The notes under the pieces were generated by a model, which did not search any database, was not told the DNA's origin, and was given only the letters and a program-made list of their open reading frames with translations. Both the position numbers and the translations under genes were made by a program. From Eumeta japonica (lineage: Eukaryota > Arthropoda > Insecta > Lepidoptera > Psychidae), in NCBI GenBank assembly GCA_005406025.1, contig BGZK01000158.1:310001-374000 (forward strand): DNA of 64,000 nucleotides, written 5' to 3'. This document shows positions 12,425 through 21,842 of the stretch, in pieces. Position 1 is the first letter of the stretch, and every line of letters starts with the position of its first letter.

Positions 12425-13365
12425 ATTCCGTAGTCGACAAAGAACCCTTATAGTACCGTCATATCCAGCCGTCCGTGCGTTTGTCTGCCTGTCCACGGCT
12501 TAGGTCCGACTCTCAGTACTAAAAAGCTGTAATTTGACATTACACAGCCCTAAATGTAAAGTAGAGATGATTTTTTCTTCCGATTTATCCCACGGTGTGA
12601 GGTATCGTTGGAAGGCTAATCAAAAGCTCTGTTGTCGGTCTGTGAAAACCATTTTTCGATTTAAGTATCCGTTTGCAAAGTATTAAGCTTTTTGTAAAAT
12701 ATTAAGTTTTGAATTGCTAATTTTAGTCAAGTGCACCCCCCCCCCCCTTAACTCTGCCAGGTAAATAGTTATTTTTAGATTGGATTGAACAAAATCACAG
12801 CAATAGTTATATATAACAAAGTAAAAAGGAAAATTATCAAATCTAAACAGATTTTGCAAGTTAACGAGTAGTTAAGTAGCAACTTATAAAACGTACTTTA
12901 GAAAAGCAAAAAGCAAAATAAATATCATTGAAAATCACTTGAATGACGTTGTTGGTTGAGTTAAATACGTGGTAAATGTAAGTTTACGAACCTTGTAAAA
13001 GTAAAGAAATATAAAATCGTAACATCCTCAACAACTATTTTATGTAGGACCGTTTTTACACGTTAAATCGTTAAGCCGTTAAATCGTGAAATCAATATGT
13101 TCATTGCATGAAACAGAAAGCTTTATTCCAAGTCCTCATATTATAAAGGGCGACCACGGAAAGGGTCCCGCAGTGTAGAGACACTGCGTGTGACCCGACG
13201 GTAGGTTGCGAGTTGGTAGGACAGACAAACAGCGGTAGATATTGCTTATTCTGTTTGGTAACTTCGGCGTTCGTTTTGTACCGCCGACTTTTCCTAAATA
13301 ATATAAAAACAAAATGTGGCACAAACATATCTAATATCCGATGGCAATTTGTAGTTTCCAAAGTT
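12425..13365 (-). repeat. GGTTCCGTA-family interspersed repeat, copy 1
   Basis: This copy is inverted relative to the copy at 27,545-28,304. Shared landmarks include TTCCGTAGTC, GAACCCTTATAG (this copy), GTGGAGATGATTTTT versus GTAGAGATGATTTTTTC, AAACCATTTTTCG, AATATTAAGTTTTGAATTGC, a poly-C tract, and on the other side GATGTTACGATTTTATATTTC versus GATGTTGCGATTTTATATCTC. It continues to about 13,365 with sequence not present in copy 2. A (C)12 run lies at 12,736-12,747. I know this family from memory as abundant in Lepidoptera but did not classify it. Open frames on the minus strand here (13,101-13,361) are part of the repeat. Confidence 0.65.
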
Positions 13366-14098
13366 AAATGTTGATTTTGAAAGTTATAATTTTAGGTAGT
13401 TTATGTTTTCTTCCGCCGGAATACGTAAAAATATATAGACAAACAAAACATATGGAAAATCAAAAAACTAATATCGTAACGTAGAAATTCTACAAGTGCA
13501 ACGTTTGGTTAAGTAGTATTAAATATAATTAGATACAAATTCCACATATATACTAAGAGTAAACACTACAATGTATATTTTAATCAAGTTAACGTTTTGG
13601 AATACTTGTAAAGGAACTTCACGCATGTTGACATTATATTACAAAATTGCGTAACAGTTATAGTTACGCAAGTTAGTTTGCATGTATACTACGGTACAAC
13701 ACACTAAGTCCAGATACGGAATGATGTAAACGTGCCCCTGCACAGTAAGCAAACTCATTGCTTGACAAAAAATTAAATCGATAAATTGACATGAGTGTAT
13801 TCGTTAAAATATAGACAATCGGAATCTTTGGTTTCAAGAAACCAACCATAGAAAAGTATGTACAACAGCGATGGCCGTTGGTCTGTGAATAAATAACAGA
13901 TGAATAGGAATAAATAAACGAGGGGATCCTTAAAATGGAACATTTCTGAAATATTTTAACTATGGGTCTTCCCACACTATCTTGACGTACACAGATAAGC
14001 TGGATAGTTCACTTTACATAAGTACAGATTTGTAAGACGATAGAAAATCATATGAATTAATATTTTTATCGTGTCCTCTCCCTTCCATAATTTAATGT
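13366..14098. other. AT-rich sequence, nothing recognised
   Basis: Contains a 100-codon minus-strand open frame (13,673-13,975) with no motif I recognise and no splice or codon evidence. It ends at the target duplication of the hAT element. Confidence 0.4.
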
Positions 14099-14418
14099 GT
14101 ATACTACAGTGGCGAGGGGTGAGAAAAATATAAAGGGAAGCCGAACCTTAAAAAATTGTCAACATTAAACATTATTAATAAAAATATAACTATTATTACC
14201 GAGCTCCGTAACGCCCTCTGGTATAACGCGGAGATATTTCATTCGCCACTTTTGGCATACTTGAAGTCAACGATAGAATACAAACGGAAGACTTCGAGCA
14301 TGCATAAAAGCAGCTTTGAAAAAGCTAATGAAGTAGTTTCCTTTAGTCGAATTTATAGCAGCGCAGTGGATAAATGAATTAAATGAGATTAGAAAAAAAC
14401 TTTGGTTAAACCAGAAAA

Positions 14419-14779
14419 CTAAAAATAATTTTAATAACAAAGAGTTTATATTACAGTAGCAGAAGGTTAAACAATCAATCATAGTTTATTACTTTAAAAT
14501 AAAATTATAATTAAGTTTAAGTTATAAACAGAAACATTTAAATCAGAGTGAAAAGCGTGGGGTGCATTTCACAACTTCCATACTCTCCTTTCATAGACAG
14601 TTGCCAACAGAATGATTGTAACCTTTAATATGTCAAGCCCCACGCTTTTCACTCTGATTTAAATGCTTCTGTTTATAACTTAAACTTAATTATAATTTTA
14701 TTTTAAAGTAATAAACTATGATTGATTGTTTAACCTTCTGCTACTGTAATATAAACTCTTTGTTATTAAAAATTATTTT
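14419..14779. repeat. Near-perfect fold-back (inverted repeat with about 140-bp arms)
   Basis: Arm 1 (about 14,419-14,562) and arm 2 (14,638-14,779) are inverted copies. Over the inner 130 or so bases I count one mismatch (AACATTT versus AGCATTT). The loop is about 75 nt. The inner arm ends carry AAAAGCGTGGGG. The right flank, AAAGCGTGTTTTTAGTTTTT followed by TTAAAC, recurs beside a second fold-back at 42.0-42.3 kb, so this is an interspersed family. It lies just beyond the 3' end of a Helitron-type helicase remnant and may be that element's terminal region. The open frames over it are by-products of the palindrome. Confidence 0.85.
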
Positions 14780-14928
14780 CTAGTTTTAGTTTGGTTTGCT
14801 ATAAAAGCGTGTTTTTAGTTTTTTTAAACTTATTTATTTTATATTTTTAGTATGATTCATCATATTGTTTTCATGGACATGTGGTATTGAAATGTATTAC
14901 GAATCGTTTCGTAATCTATTCATCTCAT

Positions 14929-15490
14929 TTAAAGCTTCACTATTGCACGGAGTTTTCCTGTTAACTTCGAGCAATCAAGTTCTTCTATGCGAATACCGTC
15001 TAAGGTTCTTACACGACTAAGTGCTACATAAGCTTGTCCAGCAGCAAACAGTCGTGAGCCTAGATAAATGACTGCATGATCAACCGTACAACCTTGCATC
15101 TTGTGGACAGTCGAGGCCCAACTCAAGATTAATGGCAACATCCGTCTCTCAGGTTCCATAGCTGTATTTTGCTGGAAACTGTATTGATATCGGTTTAATC
15201 AGGTGCACACCATCTGATCCGAAATCAACACGGACTGATGGAATATCCTCCGCGTATAATTGTCCTCTGCGAAAATTCGGCCAGATAATTTCGGTGATAA
15301 AACCCATATTGCCATTCACTAGGCCTTTGACACGTCAATGTTCGACCTTAACATCACTTTAGCTCCTACGAATATTTTAGTACATTTGGAAGACCTCCTG
15401 TCTTATTTGACTCGTGTGATTGATACATCAATGTATTCTGGCGTAAAAATTATTTCCGGAGAGGGCACCTGAAAACAGTAGCACACCCAA
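14929..15490 (-). pseudogene. Helitron-type PIF1-like helicase, C-terminal remnant
   Basis: Minus-strand frames give, in order, FTPEYIDVSITRVK, then KIFVGAKVMLRSNIDVSKA, then NGNMGFITEIIWPNFRRGQL, then [20 protein letters not shown]. These are followed by [20 protein letters not shown] and [15 protein letters not shown]. The last two correspond to the conserved late SF1B helicase motifs (S/T-VHK-xQG and GQAYVALSR), and the preceding blocks are the usual region of Helitron Rep-helicases. At least two frame changes and a stop are needed, so it is inactive. Walker A and B motifs and the Rep domain are missing. A host PIF1 gene is less likely, because the surroundings are mobile DNA and the [12 protein letters not shown] tail is the one I associate with Helitrons. 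Confidence 0.8.
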
Positions 15491-16261
15491 GGAACACGGC
15501 AGGCGCAAATACCCACTCCTAAAACGAAGTTGTAATCACAATGTATACTAACATAATTAAAACGCGAGCAGTTATTTTTCCATACTTCTAGTGAATCAAA
15601 GTACCTGTTACTATATTAAATACTAGTTATTCGTATGTTGATCAATATGGTGTTTTAGTATTTGAAAATATTTATAGTATAAAATTCTTTCTTTACCGAC
15701 TGTAAAGTTTACTGCTTAACAAATTTCGTTACGTAAAATAATAGATCGAAATTTATGTTTAAATAATTATTTTGTTGTAATTTACGAGTATTTTGTTAAT
15801 CACAGTTTCTGACTATAGGTCTATCAGATTATTATTACATTAAATCGATATTATATTCAGTAAATAGCGGATATTAGAATAGTATTTGCCAATGCATGTA
15901 TAAGGGTACATATTTCGAGAAATGTATACACACATATTATTCTATTTCGCTTATTCAAATTATCCTAATGATATAATTTTCAATTACAAACAAAATAATG
16001 AAATTCAGAGTAATAGTTTATTTTAGTCCGATTCTCGATGAGTATCGTTTATTGAAGTAAGTGAAGTAAAGGGTATAGGTAGGTGACATAAAGCTGTTTG
16101 AGTGAACAATGAAATGCAACCACTTTCAAAAGAATCTTTCAGTAAAGCGTGTGCCGGCTATCCGAGACGGCAGGCATGCGCAGATCGTGCACTATAGCTT
16201 TGTCTCTCTCACTCCATAGAGAGTCTATCCAAAATCACGAATCCTGGCGTTCCTAACAAGG

Positions 16262-16420
16262 ATAATGGAAAATTTTGTCGAATTATTGTATTGTCATCGG
16301 TCCTGAGACGTATGCAAAGTTTCAAGTTTATTAAGTGTTTAGAACACGTTGAAAATCGTGCTCAAAGATTTTGTTACATTCATACATACATACATACATA
16401 CATACATACATAGATACATC
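16262..16420 (+). repeat. Interspersed repeat with CATA microsatellite tail, copy 1
   Basis: The run GTATTGTCATCGGTCC, then CAAAGTTTCAAG, then GAAAATCGTGCTCAAAG, ends in a (CATA) tract at 16,381-16,411. The same order occurs inverted at 41,281-41,412, so this is a repeat family with a microsatellite at its end. It lies inside the hAT element, next to the transposase stop codon. Confidence 0.65.
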
Positions 16421-16447
16421 CCGAGCTAATAAAAGCGTGTTAAAAAG

Positions 16448-17390
16448 CTATTTAAATTCTAGTGGTAATCTACGATTTTTCTTGAGGAAATGAGCTAATA
16501 CCAAGTCATAAAAATTTGGCTTACTTTTGATTTGCAACAGTAAATGTTTTTCTATAGATAACAACGCGAGATCTGAAAGCCTTTGTCCTGTCTGGCTATT
16601 CCTATGGTACATGTAAGATGCGTTTGAGAGCTGAAAAGACGTTCCAGCCGCAATTGTTTTCAGAAGGGTTAAACAAATGTGCTTAAAATTTGAGGAAATG
16701 TATTTTTTAAGATATCTTTTTGTAAATGCAAAAATAACTCGTACATATCTAATCTTTAAGCAGGGAGACGAATATAATACTTTTAACTCATTTTTAATGC
16801 ATTTATGTCAAAAATTCGAGGAAATAATAAATTTAAATTATTTAGTTTATCCTCAGGAAATTTACGTTCGAATAAATCATATTTCGACTTACTTATGAAA
16901 TCTAAAAATGACAAATTGCTTAATGAACTATATCTGGTTTGAATTTGATTTTAACATTATCTACAATTTCGATGAAAATACGTTTATATCGCGTTTTAAG
17001 TCTGATTCTGAGCTAAATAGACGTCGGCGTCTTCGTGGAGGCTCACTTATATCAGTGACACTGTCGTCAAATTTCGTCAAACTTATTAATGAAATTACTC
17101 TCAAACCAATTTAATAGCGATCTTCAATAACGACGTCTATATCACTCTGTTTATTTTGTAGTAAAGCAAAGTAATATCTGTTCTTGCACAATTCAGCTAA
17201 AGTATGCAAAAAGCAAATTCCCCATCTTCTAATGTCATTAACAAACTTTCTGATATGGCAATTGATTCAGAATCCCAAACCATCGGATTTTCTATAATTA
17301 TATTAAATGTTTGTATTATGTCGGATCTACAGTTACAAATGACATTAATAATACGAGAATGATGCCATCGAGTTCTGCGACCTGGCAAAC
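16448..17390 (-). pseudogene. hAT transposase remnant (ZMYM1/DUF4371-like type)
   Basis: On the minus strand the frame at 17,388-17,197 contains TRWHHSRIINVICNCRSDII and ends EDGEFAFCIL. This resembles the TRW...-sFeFvf segment of the hAT catalytic core. After a decayed stretch with stops, a 78-codon open frame at about 16,684-16,448 reads LTLLKTIAAGTSFQLSNASY, then GQRLSDLALLSIEKHLLL, and ends KKNRRLPLEFK before TAG. That matches the C-terminal hAT dimerisation region (TIPVxxASxERSFS..., then R-L-x-LALLSIE). The serine/arginine core of that region is changed here and several stops intervene, so it is dead. The N-terminal zinc finger was not found. Its location within hAT termini supports the call. 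Confidence 0.75.
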
Positions 17391-17569
17391 GACGATCTGA
17401 CGTTAATTTTAAAGACCCGAACGTTTAGTAGATTTATTAAAAATTTTTATGCAATTGATGTGGCCGAAAAAATTGCTCTGGAATATTTTCTAAGATCGAG
17501 ATAACACTCCTGGTTAAGTACGTGAATAGACAGCCATTGGACATTGTAATTTAATTTTGTGTTTGCGCG

Positions 17570-17876
17570 CCCTATACATACTTAATTCGACACGGGAATG
17601 ATGCTATATGCAAAACCGTTTTTATTCGGGTATAATCGAATTCCGCTGATCGAAACGCATTATTATTTACATAATGATGTATAACCAAGAAGTCGCAACC
17701 GAATATAACATAAGACTTCACGTTAAGGTGAAATTATGTTACACGAATTACAATTACGTCATTCGTGATCGAGAAATGAAACTCGCGACAAAGCGAGTTA
17801 TTCTCCCATGTCCGCGGCTTGCGACGGCCAAGCTCGCGGGCTGTAGCCTGCTATAACATATATAATACAACCGAAT
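17570..17876. other. GC-richer patch inside the hAT element, unexplained
   Basis: This segment is clearly less AT-rich than its surroundings (for example GCGAGTTATTCTCCCATGTC and GCCAAGCTCGCGGGC) and interrupts the region where the hAT transposase N-terminus should lie. It contains a 60-codon plus frame of no known type. It may be another inserted repeat. I could not find its borders. Confidence 0.3.
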
Positions 17877-18166
17877 ATGGAAGACTCAACATTTCACATT
17901 GATTACGACGATAGCGAACATTCTGAATTTGGTCGTATAAATAACAGTTGCTCGAGTTATTTGAAGTGTTTTTATAGGGCTTACATTACCTAACGTAAGA
18001 AGGCTGGATATTATTTACAATAATTATTGAAAATTAAAATAATTTTAAGTGTCTGTATACTAAAAAGCAATAATTTATTTATTTATGAATTATGCATATT
18101 AAATATTTTATGAAAGGGAAGCCGATAAGAATCGAGTTCTTAGAAGCCGTCGCCACTGGTATACTA

Positions 18167-20569
18167 TATAGAATGCTTTTGACTTATTTAGGGCCAAACG
18201 TTCAAGTGACGAAGTAATCGTATTGTATCGATAAAAAGATAGAAAAATTATGGAGATTTTCCTTTTTTTTAAACTTTTGAAGAGGAATTCTTTCCACTCG
18301 CTTCTCGCAACTTATTTTTATAAAAATTAGGTTATTATACTTAAGAAACAACATTTGTTGAATATTCTTAAATTATTTTTATGTTAAATCATGTTTTTTT
18401 TTCCTTTTTCAATTTTCTCGACAAGTAAAAATGTGCATCGGATGTGTCTTTCTGTCTATAGATATTTGTAACGGTAAAAATGAAAATAAACATCAAACGG
18501 AAAAAAAATAAGAGAAAGGGTGTGCGAGGGCTTCCGAGCTAACATATGTGTATGATGCACATATTTAGGTGAATTTTGTGTACATTTTTCATCCTTTATT
18601 GATAGTTATATCGAGATATTGTGTGCACGAGATCTCGAACATCCTATATACGAACGCGGAACCGGCGCTGTAGCGAAAATCCGAGAAACCAAAGTAAAAT
18701 ATAGGCCTTGGATTTAACAACCTCATTTATTCCCGATAACAATAATACAATATACATCAGACACAAAACTAAAAAATAAAGCTAAAATAAAGCAGAAAGA
18801 AGCCTGTTGTTAAAATTTTAAGGGAAACAAACATCTTGAAAAACAAGATAACTGATCTTTTAAATTTAATAACGAGCTCTATTCGAACACAAAACAAGGC
18901 AAATATTTTTATCAAACAGGTTCGGTAACTAGTTTTTGGTATCTTTAATACACGACAATCCGAGAATAGAGAAGTGAAATTTCATTTGGTAACATTAAGA
19001 TGATTGAAATGACGTCACATGCCAGAACTCGTTCGTGGAGTAAATTCTAATATATATTTAAAGATACTATATTATTTAAAAATATACTTGGCTTTCGTCA
19101 AAATTAAAAGCGACTACAAATACGGCAGCAGAGTTTACGAGCTGCCAAACCACTACTTCGTAGGTTAGAGCTTCATTTGAATTCAGCGACCGCTGGAACG
19201 CTTCATCGTACATATTTATTTAAGTAGTTTAAGATTAGAATACATTCATAGTTATATTTAACGCTAACAGGATCTACTCGTGAACGCGTTGAGTTACTGA
19301 TTTAAATTAACGGCGGATGTGCAAAGTACCAAATAAAGATGTAAACAGGAAAAGAAATTTCTATATTACAGAAATCTCATGCTTCAAATTTTTATACGTT
19401 ACAGTTGATGTGGATACTAGTTGTAAACAGGTGAAGAATCTTTTTGAAGGTTTCCATCTTGTCGGGGTTGGGGCTCCATACCCTGGATCGGCGTACTCGG
19501 AAGAAGGTGTACATAAGGTTGAGGAGACGTTCAACATTTAAAATTTCTAAGATCTTGGATCTTAAGGAGCGTCAAGGTCCAGGCCGACGGTGGGTGAATT
19601 CACCACCGTTAGCTTGCTCAGCGGCACTCGCCGCAGCCGGGCGGCGTCGCCACGGGTGTCGTCGAGCGTACTACGCCATGGCAGCAGTCATTACATCGCT
19701 TAGACGAGGACTATTCAAATACAGGACTAGGGCTGCGAAATTGCGAGGTTCGTGATCCGTCTACAAGCCCGAGATGGCACGACGGCTGCTTTATAGGCGT
19801 CAGAACGATACCTAATTGCAAGCTCCCCTTCTTTGGAATGCTCCATCGCCGTCGTGCCAGATCAATGCGAAAGCGTGTCGACGGCCCCGGCGCAGTCGTC
19901 GCGGGGGATACGGCGGTTGTTTTAGCCGATAAATGCCCGAAATATTATCGAGTAGTCGACACGAGGTACCGGACGCCCATTAGTGCTCCCATCGTATAAA
20001 TAAGAAGAAACACAAAAAAAAATGAAAAACCTGCTGCAATATTTTCCTCGTTTGACCGAATCAACCTATCATATATATTTTTTTAGATATAAAACTACTA
20101 TAAAACGTAGAATAGTAAAAAAAAAATACTTTAATTCCAGCCAACAATAAGTACGTCATTTCCGGTTCGATTATCAGTTTAATGACGTCAGCGCGTAATC
20201 AGCTTACGCCAGATAGGGATGAGCTGAATGAATTTTTATGTTTGATTAGATAAGCGATTGCAGTTCTGATGATTTGCTTTGTATAGATCTATGTCGTTTT
20301 TCTATTCCATTTCATTATTTGATCGAGTTAAGGCATAAAAAAAGGAAAAGCTTTAATTTATAGTTAGCATGTAGCCTTCGATTTTGCTCACACCAAGCAC
20401 CTGTCTACTTCAGGAAAAATTATCGACTTTTATTCTATAGAGATTTTAATACTCCAATTAGTTTTGCCAATTCGAAGTTCGCTATTAATCTTATGCATGG
20501 AAACTACCTATATAAATATTGTAGTAAAAAGAATCCTAAATGAGTGCGATGGTTAATCATATGTATATA
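18167..20569. other. Mostly AT-rich sequence with one GC-rich island
   Basis: No supported gene. The island at about 19,560-20,000 is listed separately. A TGACGTCA palindrome occurs at about 20,183, and CREB/bZIP-type proteins can bind that site, but nothing else points to a regulatory role. Confidence 0.4.
19560..20000. promoter_or_regulatory. GC/CpG-rich island, possible promoter or exon
   Basis: The stretch contains dense CG dinucleotides (for example GCCGGGCGGCGTCGCCACGG and GGCGCAGTCGTCGCGGGGG) in an otherwise AT-rich region. A 103-codon plus-strand frame overlaps its first half but resembles nothing, and the rest has stops in all the frames I read. It could be an untranslated first exon, a promoter or a GC-rich repeat. 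Confidence 0.25.
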
Positions 20570-20930
20570 TGACTAGCGACCCGACCCGACTTCGCACGGA
20601 TAACACTAATTTATCTATAGCCAGATAGATGACTTCTGGTGGATGGATGGGAAAGGTGATGTGACGCAGTTTTAGTATATATCTTAAGGCACAGTGTCTT
20701 GCTACGCTTGAGAAAAAAAATGTATTAATTTGTAAGACAAATATAACACAAAATTGCCAAAAAACAAAAAAAACTTTTGTTTCGGTCGCTATCAAATGTC
20801 ACAGGATCACCCGCTGAAGATATCTTGAAAATTTAATTGAAATTAGTTCAGCTGAATCCACAGGGAACATTCAAATATATCCACATACAAACACATCGAT
20901 TTTTATATACATATACAGATAGACAATCGC
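20570..20930 (+). repeat. ACTAGCGACCCG..CTTCGCACGG-type lepidopteran repeat
   Basis: It begins ACTAGCGACCCGACCCGACT and continues TCGCACGGATAAC. Toward the other end are TTAGTTCAGCTGAATCCA and a loose CA-rich track (CATACAAACACAT). This start/end pair resembles a very common moth and butterfly repeat known to me from memory. Class not determined. Minus-strand frames over it are not genes. Confidence 0.5.
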
Positions 20931-21376
20931 ACTCATTAGAATAAATTTAAAAGTACAAGAGTAAGAAAAATAAAATCGAGCAGGCAATAGAAAAGAATTT
21001 TTGAAGATATAGTCTCTAAAGATGTAAAAATATAGGAAGAAAAATGTACAGGATTCCAGTCGATTCATTTAAATATAATGTTTAATTCTCCGAGTGAAAA
21101 TTAATAGATACCTGTTTCGGAATCCTCCGAAAATCAATCCCATACATTTAGGACATAAATACATATTAATCTTATTTCCGAAGTTATAAACGACATTGTA
21201 GTCTTTATAACATCAAACGCGATTATTTATTTTGTGGAAAAATTCTGAAATATGTAATGTAATCGTATACGAAAAGCTATACTGAAACTGACAATTTAAA
21301 AAATACTACCTTGCTAACGGAAAATGCAAAAATAAACTCTATATAATATATAATTATAGGTGTAAACTGAAATATA

Positions 21377-21840
21377 CCGGGTGTAAGGGACAGCCTTCCG
21401 CAAACTGATAGAGTGAACTCAGTATATTGTACTAAGATGATCCGCGCATGAAATTATTTCAGGAAAGTTAAGGGAATTCAAGAAAACTGAATTGTTTTAT
21501 CACCTCCTACGCAATGTATCGCTACCATTTTTAAATCACGCGGGCGCTAGTAGCGCCCTGTAGCGATCTGTAGCTAGGCAGATAGTAGAACAGGTGATTC
21601 CGTGCGTTGTTCGTTAAAGTAATTTAAAGACCCATTGCTGCTTTTTTTATTTTACCTGTTTTATTTACAAAAATGGAATGCTGCGTACAGAAAATGTGAT
21701 TATACATAGAAATAAAGTAGTTTTAACTGAAAAAAAAAAAAACATTTTTTTTTCCTGAGAAAATTTCCAGTGTATTTTGATTCAAAATAAGGGTCTAAAT
21801 GCCCCCTAACAGTTTGCGGAGGGCTGTCTCTTACACCCGG
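21377..21840. mobile_element. MITE with 31-bp terminal inverted repeats and TA target duplication
   Basis: Both ends begin CCGGGTGTAAG and continue to CCGCAAACTG; I count 29 of 31 matching bases between arms. TA flanks each side (21,375-21,376 and 21,841-21,842). The 464-bp interior has no coding frame, but contains a GC-rich hairpin-prone segment around GGGCGCTAGTAGCGCCCTG. TA duplication points to a Tc1/mariner-type transposase acting in trans, though other superfamilies can also target TA. Confidence 0.8.
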
Positions 21841-21842
21841 TA

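Larger units (their letters stand above)
14107..18158 (-). mobile_element. hAT-superfamily transposon, 4.05 kb, decayed and carrying nested insertions
   Basis: The element starts CAGTGGCGA (14,107) and ends TCGCCACTG (18,158), which are exact inverted repeats of hAT type. It is flanked by the perfect 8-bp direct repeat GTATACTA at 14,099-14,106 and 18,159-18,166, the target-duplication length specific to hAT. Subterminal GGGAAGCCGA occurs near both ends (about 14,135 and 18,117), and GAAGCCG recurs next to the right terminus. A decayed transposase lies inside on the minus strand (16,448-17,390). Other material inside, a Helitron-type helicase fragment with a fold-back and a microsatellite-tailed repeat, is best explained as later insertion. 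The termini, duplication and coding remnant agree, so the call is strong even though the element is dead. Confidence 0.85.

Noticed and set aside
13101..13361. 86-codon minus-strand frame as a gene
   Set aside because: It coincides with the GGTTCCGTA-family repeat and has no recognisable domain.
14156..14482. Plus and minus frames as genes
   Set aside because: They lie inside the hAT element and on the arm of the fold-back; the translations mirror the palindrome.
16381..16411. The CATA tract as a telomere- or satellite-type array
   Set aside because: It is about 30 bp only and belongs to the end of an interspersed repeat.
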